NCBI RefSeq assembly: GCF_038070105.1
Contig: NZ_JBBPBZ010000001.1
Coordinates: 62,001-126,000 of the forward strand
Source of the DNA: Methylocystis sp. IM3
GTDB taxonomy: Bacteria > Pseudomonadota > Alphaproteobacteria > Rhizobiales > Beijerinckiaceae
DNA: 64,000 nucleotides
Direction: 5' to 3'
The notes below the pieces were generated by a model. It saw only the letters and a program-made list of their open reading frames with translations. It did not search any database and was not told the origin of the DNA. Numbering within the stretch: the stretch's first letter is position 1; each line of letters opens with the position of its first letter. Made by a program: the position numbers and the translations under genes. Shown here one piece after another: positions 18,500 through 27,011 of the stretch.

Positions 18500-19309
18500 G
18501 GCGATGTCACATTAACTCGCTCGGAGCGCAGCGAAGCCCCCTTGGTCTCGATTTTAGGCGGGTAGTGTCACAGATCTCCACTCCGCCAAGGCTTGGAGGC
18601 GATGCAGATGGATGGAGATGGCAGAGCGACGAGAAGGTCGGGATGGGACGAAGAGGTTGCGGAGTGCGGAGAAAATGTCTACGAAACGCTGTAACCCGCG
18701 CCACGATCTGAATCCCTGCATTACCCGCTCTCGCTTTCGTAGCCGGACATGGGAATTCTCCGCGCGGTTGTTCAAGCCCTTATGCGATCGATGCTCGACG
18801 TTCGGCATGATCATCCGTCGCGCTGCGGCATAGGAGCCGAGCTTGTCGGTGATCATGTGGCGAGGGCAGCAGACCTGCTTATGGAGAAGGCGCTTCAGCA
18901 ATCGCTGAGCGGCTTTCGCGTGACGGTGAACCTGAACGATCTCGTCAAGAATGTAGCCGTCTTGGTCGACTGTCCGCCAGAGATAGCGCTTCTCGCCGTT
19001 GATCGAGACGACAACCTCGTCAAGATGCCAGATGTCGCGACGGCCGGGCCCCTTGCGCATCAGACGGCGGGCGTAATCGGGTCCGAACTTCACGGCCCAG
19101 CGGCGAATGGTTTCGTTGGAGAGCACGATCCCGCGCTCGAGCAACATCTCCTCGACAAGGCGAAGGCTGAGCGGGAACCGGAAGTAGAGCCAGACGGCGT
19201 GGGCGATGATTTGCGGCGGGAAGCGGTGGCGCTTACAGCTGACGGGCGAGGGGTTCATGCAGCCTGAATGGCCCACCGAAGCCTACCCGCCGGTTAATGT
19301 GACATCGCC
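18500..19309 (-). mobile_element. IS6-family insertion sequence
   Basis: The element is 810 bp with perfect 17-bp terminal inverted repeats: GGCGATGTCACATTAAC at 18500-18516 and its reverse complement at 19293-19309. It contains one transposase gene. The eight bases on either side (CCCCGCGC and TCCAATCC) do not match, so the usual 8-bp target duplication is absent. IS6 elements move by replicative cointegration and promote deletions and inversions, which would leave unmatched flanks. Confidence 0.9.
18554..19258 (-). CDS. IS6-family transposase
   Basis: A 234-residue DDE transposase of the IS6/IS26 type: HRFPPQIIAHAVWLYFRFPLSLRLVEEMLLERGI (N-terminal helix-turn-helix), YARRLMRKGPGRRDIWHLDEVVVSINGEKRYLWRTVDQDGYILD (first Asp), MITDKLGSYAAA (second Asp) and NNRAENSHVRLRKRERVMQGF (Glu). 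All catalytic residues are present and length is normal, so it may be active. I chose the ATG at 19258 (MNPSPVS...); an upstream in-frame ATG at 19276 also lies inside the element. Confidence 0.92.
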   Translation of the reverse strand: MNPSPVSCKRHRFPPQIIAHAVWLYFRFPLSLRLVEEMLLERGIVLSNETIRRWAVKFGPDYARRLMRKGPGRRDIWHLDEVVVSINGEKRYLWRTVDQDGYILDEIVQVHRHAKAAQRLLKRLLHKQVCCPRHMITDKLGSYAAARRMIMPNVEHRSHKGLNNRAENSHVRLRKRERVMQGFRSWRGLQRFVDIFSALRNLFVPSRPSRRSAISIHLHRLQALAEWRSVTLPA

Positions 19310-19324
19310 TCCAATCCATGGTTT

Positions 19325-20326
19325 CTACCGTACCTCGATGACGACCTTGCCCTTCGCGCGGCCGGTCTCGACATAGGCCAGGGCGTCTCCGGTCTTCACA
19401 AACGGGAACACCTTATCGACGACGGGGCGAATAACGCCCGCTTCGATCAACGAGGTGATTTGACCCAATTGCTGCCCCTCGGCCCGCATGAACAGGAACG
19501 AGTAACCAACGCCGAGCCTCTTGGCCTTCTTGCGGACTCCGCGGCTCAGAAGAGGCAATATCAGCGTCAGAAACAGGTTCAAGCCGAGCGCCTTGGCAAA
19601 AGCGGGATCGGGCGGCCCGGAAATGGAAATCAGCCGGCCGCCCGGCTTGAGCACGCGCAGCGACTTCTCGAGCGTCTCCGGATCCTGGCTATTCAGCACG
19701 AGATCGTAGCCCGACAGCAGCTTCTCGAAATCCTGCGTCTTATAATCGATGACCACATCGGCCCCGAGACTTTTGACAAGCTCGATATTCTTCGCGCTCG
19801 TCGTGGTCGCGACCGTCGCGCCGAGATACTTGGCAAGCTGGATGGCGAACGTCCCGACACCGCCGGAGCCGGTTTGGATGAATACCTTTTGGCCGCGCAT
19901 CACTTTGCCCACCTCGACCAACGCCTGCCAGGCGGTCAGCCCGACCAGCGGAATGGAGGCGGCTTCCGCCATGTTGAGATTCTTGGGCTTCAGCGCCACG
20001 TCGGCTTCATCGATCGCGATGAATTCCGCGAATGTTCCGACCCGATGGTCGCGCGGCCGGGCATAGATCTCGTCGCCGACCTTGAAGCGCTTGACCTTGG
20101 GGTCGGCCCCGACAACCGTCCCTGCGATATCGTGGCCGAGGATGAACGGTGGGCGGTAGGGAAGAATGAGCTTGAATTCTCCATCCCGGATCTCGGAATC
20201 AAGAAGATTCACGCCCGCGGCGTGAATTTGAACCAGCACGTCATTCCCCTGCAACTCTGGCTCCGGCACGTTAGCCAGACGCAGGGCCCCCTTTTTCTCG
20301 TACTTATCAACTACGAAAGCCTTCAT
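19325..20326 (-). CDS. Zinc-independent medium-chain reductase (quinone oxidoreductase-like)
   Basis: A 333-residue medium-chain dehydrogenase/reductase of the quinone oxidoreductase group: MKAFVVDKYEKKGALRLANVPEPE, YRPPFILGHDIAGTVV, and the NADPH-binding GSGGVGTFAIQLAKYLGATVATTTS. Structural-zinc cysteines of alcohol dehydrogenases are absent. It probably reduces quinones or activated alkenes with NADPH; the substrate cannot be predicted. The frame is open 39 codons further upstream, but those codons encode the end of the neighbouring Tn3 transposase remnant (LLRGLYASRPMQFPQRPPTG), so the start is the ATG at 20326. Its promoter was therefore probably supplied by, or lost to, the transposon junction. 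Confidence 0.88.
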   Translation of the reverse strand: MKAFVVDKYEKKGALRLANVPEPELQGNDVLVQIHAAGVNLLDSEIRDGEFKLILPYRPPFILGHDIAGTVVGADPKVKRFKVGDEIYARPRDHRVGTFAEFIAIDEADVALKPKNLNMAEAASIPLVGLTAWQALVEVGKVMRGQKVFIQTGSGGVGTFAIQLAKYLGATVATTTSAKNIELVKSLGADVVIDYKTQDFEKLLSGYDLVLNSQDPETLEKSLRVLKPGGRLISISGPPDPAFAKALGLNLFLTLILPLLSRGVRKKAKRLGVGYSFLFMRAEGQQLGQITSLIEAGVIRPVVDKVFPFVKTGDALAYVETGRAKGKVVIEVR

Positions 20327-20329
20327 GGC

Positions 20330-21645
20330 CTTTCTCCAATCTCGGATTTGCTGCGGCCTCAGGCGTCCTGTTGGCGGGCGCTGCGGGAATTGCATCGGCC
20401 GCGACGCATAAAGTCCGCGCAACAGATCGAGCGCGTCGAGCAACGAGTCGTTTTGTGCAAGACCGCAATCATCCGGCGCACCGTCGGATATCTTTCGACG
20501 ATTTCGGTCAGATTATCTTCGCGCGTGTTGGTAACAACAATCTCGGTCTCCGCGACGAGCGCCTTCAGGCGTTCCCAGCCGAGAGATCGTTCAACAGCCG
20601 CATCTTGATCCTCTCCAGACTCCTTCGCGGTCAACATGGCTTTCGCCATGTGGAGCAACGCACGCGCGGATGCATCGAGCGCTTTCGCTCGATGGACAAG
20701 ATTTTCTCTGTAGGCGCGATCGGCGCGGCGGTATACGCCGCCAAGCATCTTGTCGAACATGACCAGCGCCGAGTCCGTGAGGATCGCTTCCATCTCACCA
20801 GTGAACACAACCAGAGTCGCCAGTCGGCGCGGCGTGTCGAAGCGCGAAAGATGCTATGCGCTGAGAATAGCCGTTTCCTTGGCGGTCGTCCTATATCGGG
20901 CGCGATGAATCCGTTGCTCGCGATCCGGCCCAACGCCCAGGCTTCGGACGAATTGCAGGCGCTCGACGATCCCGACCAGGTTCTTCTGCGTCGGCGCCTC
21001 TTGCCCGTCGCGCAACCAGGCGAGCCGCGTGCGATCTCTGTCGTCGCTGACCGCGATCAAGGCTTGTAGTTCATTGATCGTCCGCTGCTCCAATCCCTCG
21101 ATGAGATTCTTGTGGGCCTGCTTTCGCGCGCGAGCACGAGCCGCCAGACCGATGCGTTCTAGGATTGTCGCCGCCGGCAACAAAATGCCGCGAGTTCGGA
21201 GAGCTTCGATCATGGCGGCAACAATGGCGTCGCCGCGGTCCGTGCCAGTCGCTTCGGTCGTCGCGATCTTTGCGACATATCGATAATCATCGCCGCTGAA
21301 AGGACGAACGCCCAGATATGACTGTATGTCGCCGAGGTGCTCCCAGCGCGTTTCCTCTCGACGAGCATACTCGTGAAACATTCCCGGCTCGATGCTGAGT
21401 TGACTGGCAATGAATGACAGAACGTCCTCGGGCGGGGTTTCGTCAATGCCGAGCACTCGACCTGGAAAGCGCTGGTAGGCGAGATGGAGCGCGAACCCAA
21501 GTCGGTTGGCATCGCGCCGCCGTCTCCGGACAAGCGCCAAATCATCGGGCGAAAACGTGTAGTACCGGATAATTGCCGTCGGATCGCAGGGCGGATCGAA
21601 CAGCGCCGCACGGGCCTGCGACGAGAGGATTTCGTGCTTCTTCAT
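20330..21645 (-). pseudogene. Tn3-family transposase (TnpA) remnant, 5' part with frameshift
   Basis: The start MKKHEILSSQARAALFDPPCDPTAIIRYYTFSPDDLALV through RRRRDANRLGFALHLAYQRFPGR, EEALRTRGILLPAATILERIGLAARARARKQAHKNLI and VGIVERLQFVRSLGV is the DUF4158 N-terminal region of Tn3 TnpA. Near 20850-20930 the frame breaks. Similarity resumes in another frame (MEAILTDSALVMFDKMLGGVYRRADR, then VERYPTVRRMIAVLHK) and ends in a third with LLRGLYASRPMQFPQRPPTG at about 20330. The DDE catalytic C-terminal half is missing. The 10140-10600 fragment is a shorter relative. Confidence 0.85.
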
Positions 21646-21811
21646 CGCCGGCTCCCTTGTTGCGAAAACGTTCGTTCGCGCAGCAGTCCGGCTTTTCAAT
21701 ATTTTTCAATGCCTTGGCATCCGCGCTACACCATAGCCAAGATACCAGCGAACCTCCATCAGCGCCTTAGCGTAGGGTCTTGGGAAGATTCTGCGATGAC
21801 CCATTGTACGA

Positions 21812-22368
21812 AATCGCGGCTACACAGGCAGCCGCTCCCATTTGGAGCGCTTTCTTTCTGAATGGCGGCGCGTGGAGCGTCCCGAGACAAGCCGGCGGAG
21901 AGAGCTGGCAATAGAGGAGCGCGCTATCGATCCCGCGACGGGCTGGCAAATCTCTCCCCTCGTCGCGGCCGCTCTTTGTATGAAGCCGACGCGCATGCTC
22001 AACCATTCTCAGGTCGCCAAGGTGGCCGTGTTAAAAGAAGCCTCTCCCAGCTTTGTCGTCATGCGCTGGCGATGCGATTTCGTGGCCTTTTACGAGGCGC
22101 CGATCCCGACAAGCTCGTCTCTTGGCTCGAAGATGCGCGCCATTCGGGCATTCATGCCCTACAGCAGTTCGCGCGGACATTTGCCCGCGGCATCGACGCC
22201 GTCGAGAACGCTATCATCGAACCATGGAGCAGTGGCCAGGCCGAAGGCCAAATCAACAGATTGAAAACCCTCAAGCGGGCCATGTTCTGCCGCGCGGGCA
22301 TCGAATTGTTGCGGGCACGAATGCTGCCAATCCCACAATCGACCTCCCCGGAAAGTGACGAAGACCCC
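21812..22368 (+). pseudogene. ISL3-family transposase 3' remnant with right inverted repeat
   Basis: It starts mid-gene with NRGYTGSRSHLERFLSEWRR, continues DPATGWQISPLVAAALCMKPTRML and ASPSFVVMR, shifts frame at about 22060, then reads LAMRFRGLLRGADPDKLVSWLEDARHSG, FARGIDAVENAIIEPWSSGQAEGQINRLKTLKRAMF and RAGIELLRARMLP. The right terminal repeat GGAAAGTGACGAAGACCCC ends at 22368 and resembles the ISL3 ends at 24213 and 51223. The first two thirds of the transposase are gone. Confidence 0.8.
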
Positions 22369-22470
22369 TTCTCTGGCGCTTCTTGTGTGGGGCGGGAGGG
22401 ACAGCGCCGCCCGTCTTTCACAGGGCTCGCGCTCAGCCTTTAGACATCGTCTAGGCAAGCTTTTGACAGA

Positions 22471-23100
22471 TTATATCATTCGAACCTCGCTTGGCCAGCC
22501 ACGAAATGCAAAAAATAGCGCTAGCAGGAGACACATCGTCACGCTTCCGATCTCGGTGATGAAAGACGTTGCGAACGCGCCAAAATAGAGGATCGGGCCA
22601 AGCTTGTAATGACTGGTGATCCTCAGGGCATTCTCCTCCTCCGAAGTTGTTGCGTCTATCGCCAGCAGCTTTCCCTGCTTAGAGGCGTGAAGCCATAGCC
22701 CTTGAAATACAAGCGAAATGGCAAGAAACGTCCCCGTGTACAAGCTCGCCGCAACTTTAGCTTCTGGATGCAAGAGATATTCTGAGAGCAACCCGGTAGG
22801 AAACGGAATAAACGTGACAAAAAGAAGCAGCAGGCCGTTCCAATAAACTAATACAAGATCCGCCCGCCGAATTGCGGCGAAGATCCAGTGATGGTGAGAC
22901 CAGATGACGAGAATGGTGATGAAGGAGATCAAGAAAGCGAGATAACTGGGCCAGTTATCGAGCAACGCGAGGGTCATGCCGCGCGTTGCGACTGTGTCCT
23001 GACTCGGCACCTTTATTTCCAGAACAAGAAGCGTGATGGCAATTGCAAAAACTCCATCACTGAACGACTCGATCCGATGGGTTTCCCGGTCTTGTGTCAT
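22471..23100 (-). CDS. TMEM175-family potassium channel protein
   Basis: A 209-residue integral membrane protein with the TMEM175 (DUF1211) hallmark RIESFSDGVFAIAITLLVLEIKVP at the start of the first helix. Further hydrophobic helices follow (YLAFLISFITILVIWSHHHWIF; LVLVYWNGLLLLFVTFIPFPTGLL; SLYTGTFLAISLVFQGLWL; LGPILYFGAFATSFITEIGSVTMCLLLALFFAF), six in all as expected of the single-repeat bacterial form. Bacterial TMEM175 proteins are tetrameric potassium-selective leak channels. I chose ATG 23100 (MTQDRETHRIESF) since it lies just before the conserved motif. Confidence 0.88.
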   Translation of the reverse strand: MTQDRETHRIESFSDGVFAIAITLLVLEIKVPSQDTVATRGMTLALLDNWPSYLAFLISFITILVIWSHHHWIFAAIRRADLVLVYWNGLLLLFVTFIPFPTGLLSEYLLHPEAKVAASLYTGTFLAISLVFQGLWLHASKQGKLLAIDATTSEEENALRITSHYKLGPILYFGAFATSFITEIGSVTMCLLLALFFAFRGWPSEVRMI

Positions 23101-23163
23101 TGTGTCCTTTGTCGACGCGCGACGCCCTCGGCTCATCCCTTCGGTCTGCTGGGTATGATGATT

Positions 23164-23430
23164 CTACTCCGCTTCGGGGAGCGCGCTTTCTACCTCCTCT
23201 TCGCTCTCGTCGTCCAATGTAACGGCTTCAGCCGGTGACGGGTCCGGCTGGGCATTCGCCGTGTATTCGGAAGGGCGCGGCCGCGCGTATTTAGTTGACG
23301 AGCGCACAATCTCGACGACTTGAAAAACCGCGGCGCATTTGGGACAAACAATCGGGTTGCGATTGAGGTCAAAAAAGAGCGTGGTACAGCTCAAACATCG
23401 ACGCTTCTCGCCGAGATCAGCTTTAGCCAT
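23164..23430 (-). CDS. TIGR02300 family (FYDLN acid) protein
   Basis: An 88-residue protein beginning MAKADLGEKRRCLSCTTLFFDLNRNPIVCPKCAAVFQV and ending in an acidic tail (LDDESEEEVESALPEAE). The paired CxxC motifs form a zinc ribbon, and F-F/Y-DLN gives the family its name. TIGR02300 proteins are nearly confined to Alphaproteobacteria and are of unknown function. The start at 23430 begins the conserved block; the open frame extends to 23712 but that part has no family similarity. This is normally a chromosomal gene, so its presence hints at exchange between replicons. Confidence 0.9.
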   Translation of the reverse strand: MAKADLGEKRRCLSCTTLFFDLNRNPIVCPKCAAVFQVVEIVRSSTKYARPRPSEYTANAQPDPSPAEAVTLDDESEEEVESALPEAE

Positions 23431-24212
23431 TGAGTTTATTCCTGACTGGGCGTCGCGGCGTGCTTCACGCGCTCGGCTCGTTGGAGGGACATCAAGCAAA
23501 TGAGTGCTAAAGCGAAGCCAGCCTTGATCCCGAAAATCGAAGGAATCTCGATCACACCGAAGCCATTCCGAGCTTCCACTTTGTGAATCGGGTTTCCATG
23601 GCGCGCCATTTCCATAGAACGGACGCCTCGCCACATGATCGGTGTTCTTGAAGAGGTCGCCGCGCGGCAGACGCTTCGCCCCGCGGTAACCAGACTGACT
23701 TGACTTAGTCACTGATTGAGAAAATACAAGGGATTTCTTACTTTTTGGCTTTGAAACAGGGGCTACGGAAGCCAGGATTTCGCAGCAACGTGGGCCGTCA
23801 CTTTGAATGGTCTTCGGCTGCCGATTTTGCGCCCGGGGCGCGCGGCGACAGTTTTAGACCGCCTCGGTGCACCCCACCCGACGCTCTCGCACGTGACCAC
23901 GAATGATGGCAGCACGGGTCACCGCCTCGGATTGCTTTCCCAGGGAAGTCCCCAGTGGCTTTGTGGCTCTCAGGTTAGCCGCTTACAGTTGCAAGGGCAG
24001 TCTCGGCATGACGCCGTCAGGCGCGACGCCGAGGCGCTGCGTCATTTGTCCGTGCTGGGCGATCTTTGATGCTTCAGTTCGCGCCGGGGGCGAAGATCTA
24101 TCTTGCGCTGAAGCCTGTTGTCGGGAGCCATCTTGGCTTGAGAATTTCCGATTCCAAATCAAAAAAGCCACGATACGTGAGAATATGGACCGCCGAAATT
24201 CTCACGTTTCGT
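23431..24212. other. Gene-poor junction DNA with a possible IS66 remnant and a hairpin
   Basis: No convincing complete gene. A short frame at 24069 reads MLQFAPGAKIYLALKPV, which looks like the first 17 residues of an IS66-family TnpB and then diverges; I rate this low. A perfect 10-bp inverted repeat, ACGTGAGAAT (24175-24184) and ATTCTCACGT (24198-24207), with a 13-base loop sits directly against the left end of the ISL3 element at 24213. A minus-strand frame at 23436-23636 has one hydrophobic stretch but no other support. Confidence 0.35.
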
Positions 24213-25755
24213 GGGTCTTCCTCACTTTGTGTTGCACCCTTGATCGACTGGGAGCAAGGCCATAGCTTGACCGCGTGGCAAGAAACTATATTTGGTCCCT
24301 GGGGAAGGGCGTCCGAATTCTGGACGCAAAACAGATGGCTGGCCAATGGCTGATCTCGGCGGCGGCCGTCGGGTCTGGTGTCTGTCCGGACTGCGGGAAG
24401 CGCTCGACGCGCCGATACGGCTGGCATGAGCGCCATCTACAAGATTTGCCGGCGCAAGGCGCCCCTGTTGCTGTAAAACTTCGCCTCCAGCGCTGGCGGT
24501 GTCGAAACGAAGCCTGCGAGCGTAAGACGTTCACCGCGCTACTGCCCGATGTCGCAGCGCCCCGAGCGCGTCGCACCGAGCGGCCCACAGAAATCATTTA
24601 TCTTCTCGGCCATGGCGTGGGCGGGCGTCCGGGAGAGCGCCTGATCAAGCGAATTGGCATGCCGACCAGTGACGACACGATCCTTCGCTGTTTGAAACGA
24701 CGGGTAAAGGCGCGCAGATCGAAAGAGACGGCGCGGGTTGTGGGCGTCGATAATTGGGCTTGGCGCAAGGGCTCCACTTACGGGACCATCATCGTGGACC
24801 TGGAGCGACGGGAGGTGCTCGATCTCTTCCCGGAACGCGCGGCAGGCATGACTGCAGACTGGCTCAAGCGGCATCCTGGCGTCGAGATTATCAGCCGTGA
24901 TCGCTGCGGTTCGTTCGCCCAGGGCGCACACGAGGGCGCGCCGCAGGCACGGCAAATCGCCGACCGTTTTCATATCCTACAGAACCTGCGCGAGGCCGTT
25001 CAGGCGCAACTCGGCCGTGCAGCAGGGTTTTCCGCACGTCCATTGTTGCCGGCGGACGGCGAAGAGGTCGCCAGCGTGAGAGACAAGCATGGCGGCGCTG
25101 AACACCGCCGCCTCACTAGAGTGGCGAATGAGCGTTCAAGGCAAGCGGTCTTCGATCGGGTTCGCGCGCTACGCAGGGAGGGTCGAAATGTGATGGACAT
25201 CGCGCGACAGACGGGCTTCGATCGCCGCACGGTCGCCAAATGGATCCGAGCCGAAGCGCTTCCTCAACGGAGCGCTTCGGCCCCGAAGACGACGTCTCCG
25301 TGGCATTTCGAGGATTATCTTTCGCGCCGCTGGTCAGAAGGTTGCGTGCGCGGTCGTCGCCTGTTCCAGGAAATTAAAGCGCGTGGTTACACCGGCAGTT
25401 TCTCAAATCTCGAACGGCTGCTGGCGAAATGGCGTAATCCGAAACGCAAAACCACAAGGACCGCTCCGATTGCTCCAAGGACGCAGCCACTGGATCCGGC
25501 GACCGGACGTTCGATTTCGCCGATAGTCGCCGCCGCGCTCTGCATCAAACCGCGCGGGCTGTTGACCGTCAATCAAGCTGCAAAAGTCGATGCCATGAAA
25601 AAGGACTGGCCAGAGTTCGCGACAATGCGTCGGCTCGCCATGCGGTTCAGGGGCCTGATCAAAAGCAAGAGCGCCACCAAGCTCGGTAGCTGGCTGAGAG
25701 ACGCCCAATCGGGCTTGTACGCGATGCAACGCTTCGCTCGTTGCGCGACATCGGC
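24213..25755 (+). mobile_element. ISL3-family element, left end intact, right end lost
   Basis: The left terminal repeat GGGTCTTCCTCACTTTGTGT begins at 24213. Sequence then follows an ISL3 element until about 25755, where transposase similarity stops and no right terminal repeat is found. The first 454 bp are nearly identical to 50769-51222, in the same orientation (four differences noticed). Between the two copies lies a 25-kb stretch with the ars, mer, copper and hydrogenase genes. Confidence 0.82.
24275..25755 (+). pseudogene. ISL3-family transposase, C-terminally truncated
   Basis: Starting at a GTG (ARNYIWSLGKGVRILDAKQ), it has the N-terminal zinc-binding domain (CPDCGKRSTRRYGWHERHLQDLP and RWRCRNEACERKTF), then VVGVDNWAWRKGSTYGTIIVDLERREVLDL (first catalytic Asp region), ISRDRCGSFAQGAHEGAPQARQIADRFHILQN (second Asp) and a helix-turn-helix segment (DIARQTGFDRRTVAKWI). 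Similarity ends at SGLYAMQRFAR. The last block of the family (NAIIEHWSSGQAEGQINRLK, with the catalytic Glu) is missing, and the frame runs on into unrelated residues to 25903. It should be inactive. Confidence 0.85.
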
Positions 25756-25862
25756 GATAGTGCCCGCTTGTAATAGAAGTGGACACGATCGTCGCGCCAC
25801 CCGTCAGCCAGCTATCCCAAAAACCGAGTCCAACGCCAGGCGGCCGCCGCCGAAGGGATACG

Positions 25863-26285
25863 ATGAGATGGGCACTCAGACAAATCCTTATCATCGAGGA
25901 TGAATCAATCATTGCCGATGACCTTGCATGCATCGTGGAGCAACTCGGGCTTCGCGTGTCGGGCATGGCGAAGACCTCTGCTGAAGCGATTGCTCTGGCG
26001 AAGCTCGCTCCCATCGGCCTGATCTTGAGTGATGTCAGGCTCGACGACGGCAGCTCTGGCATACGGGCGGTCGAAGACATACTTGAAGAGCAAGAGGTCG
26101 CGGTCATCGTTATAACGGCCTGCCCGCAGTTGGTGCCTCCGTCGTTCAGGGAAACGGCATTTGTAGTGAGCAAGCCATACCGAGAAGCAGCCGTTATGAT
26201 GGCGATCGAACAGGCGGTATCCAGACAGTGCGACTGCCCGAAATTGCTCCCTTGCGCCTGTGGCTCTCCGAGGCATCCGTTTTGA
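25863..26285 (+). CDS. Single-domain response regulator, possibly a PhyR-like fragment
   Basis: A 140-residue receiver domain: RQILIIEDESIIADDLACIVEQLG (acidic pair E12-D13), phospho-acceptor D57 in LILSDVRLDDGSSG, T/A in VIVITACPQ and the conserved Lys in FVVSKPY. There is no output domain. The sequence style resembles receivers that sit behind a sigma-like domain in PhyR (IIEDE..IA.D). Since the region just upstream is the broken end of an ISL3 element, it could be the surviving 3' part of a larger gene. The start at 25863 is the first ATG before the domain; the frame is open from 25779. Confidence 0.75.
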   Translation: MRWALRQILIIEDESIIADDLACIVEQLGLRVSGMAKTSAEAIALAKLAPIGLILSDVRLDDGSSGIRAVEDILEEQEVAVIVITACPQLVPPSFRETAFVVSKPYREAAVMMAIEQAVSRQCDCPKLLPCACGSPRHPF

Positions 26286-26334
26286 GCTTGCGCGCAGTCC
26301 AGCGATGGGGGAAGGTGCTCGCGCCTTTCCCCCG

Positions 26335-26722
26335 AGCACGGACGCGGCCAGAAGCCCGGCAAGCGGGGCTGGGAGTTGGCGCAGGTAAGCCGCGGCGCCC
26401 CGACCAGGCTTGCGAGTTGACCAAAGCTCCAATGGGTCATCGCGACCGGACTGTCGGAACCCGGCACCGCAAGTAAAAGCCGTTCGGCGTCGTCGCGGCT
26501 GGCTTCCACTCGGATTGCGGCGCTTTCGATTGTCCGCGTGCGGCTGCGCTCGGTCCGGCCACGCACGGCGGCGAACAGATCCGACAGGGAGAGGTATCGC
26601 TCATCCGCAGGGCGAGAAAACCATTCGGAGGACACGCGACCAATTCGCTCGCCACGGCTTGCGTCCACTTTGTAGCCGCCATCACGCCCGCGAGCCGCGC
26701 CCAAAGTCTCCACGTGAATCAT
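26335..26722 (-). pseudogene. DUF932-family protein, N-terminal fragment with frameshift
   Basis: It begins MIHVETLGAARGRDGGYKVDASRGERIGRVSSEWFSRPADERYLSLSDLFAAV and continues RTRTIESAAIRVEASRDDAERLLLAVPG to HWSFGQLASLVGAP. This is the start of the DUF932 proteins abundant on alphaproteobacterial plasmids. The next family block, AAYLRQLPAPLAGLLAASV, appears in another minus frame, so there is a frameshift at about 26395. The remaining roughly 250 residues are absent. A dead plasmid gene. Confidence 0.75.
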
Positions 26723-27011
26723 CGATCGTCTCCACGACGGCTCCGAGAGCCTCTCTCTCGGTCCTCAACCCGTCACTGCGTCAAGCGCAGCCCTCTAACT
26801 TTAAGAATGGAGGTTGCAGAACGAGGCGACGCCAACTGACACCGAAGGGTGAACGAGACCACTAACGTGGTTGAGGCAATGCCGGATCCTTCCCAGCCCA
26901 GTAGCGGCACGACCGTGCGCTCAATACCACCATGACTGTCTTCGCCGAGGTTTCTGAGCCACCACTACGACAAGACGCCAGAGGCATGCAGGGGATCGAT
27001 AATGTTGCGTT

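Noticed and set aside
19460..20608. 382-codon plus-strand frame
   Set aside because: Runs opposite the medium-chain reductase (19325-20326) and the Tn3 remnant; long antisense frames are expected in GC-rich genes.
25403..26722. 439-codon minus-strand frame
   Set aside because: Only its first 120 codons match a family (DUF932). The remainder is antisense to the receiver gene and the ISL3 transposase.
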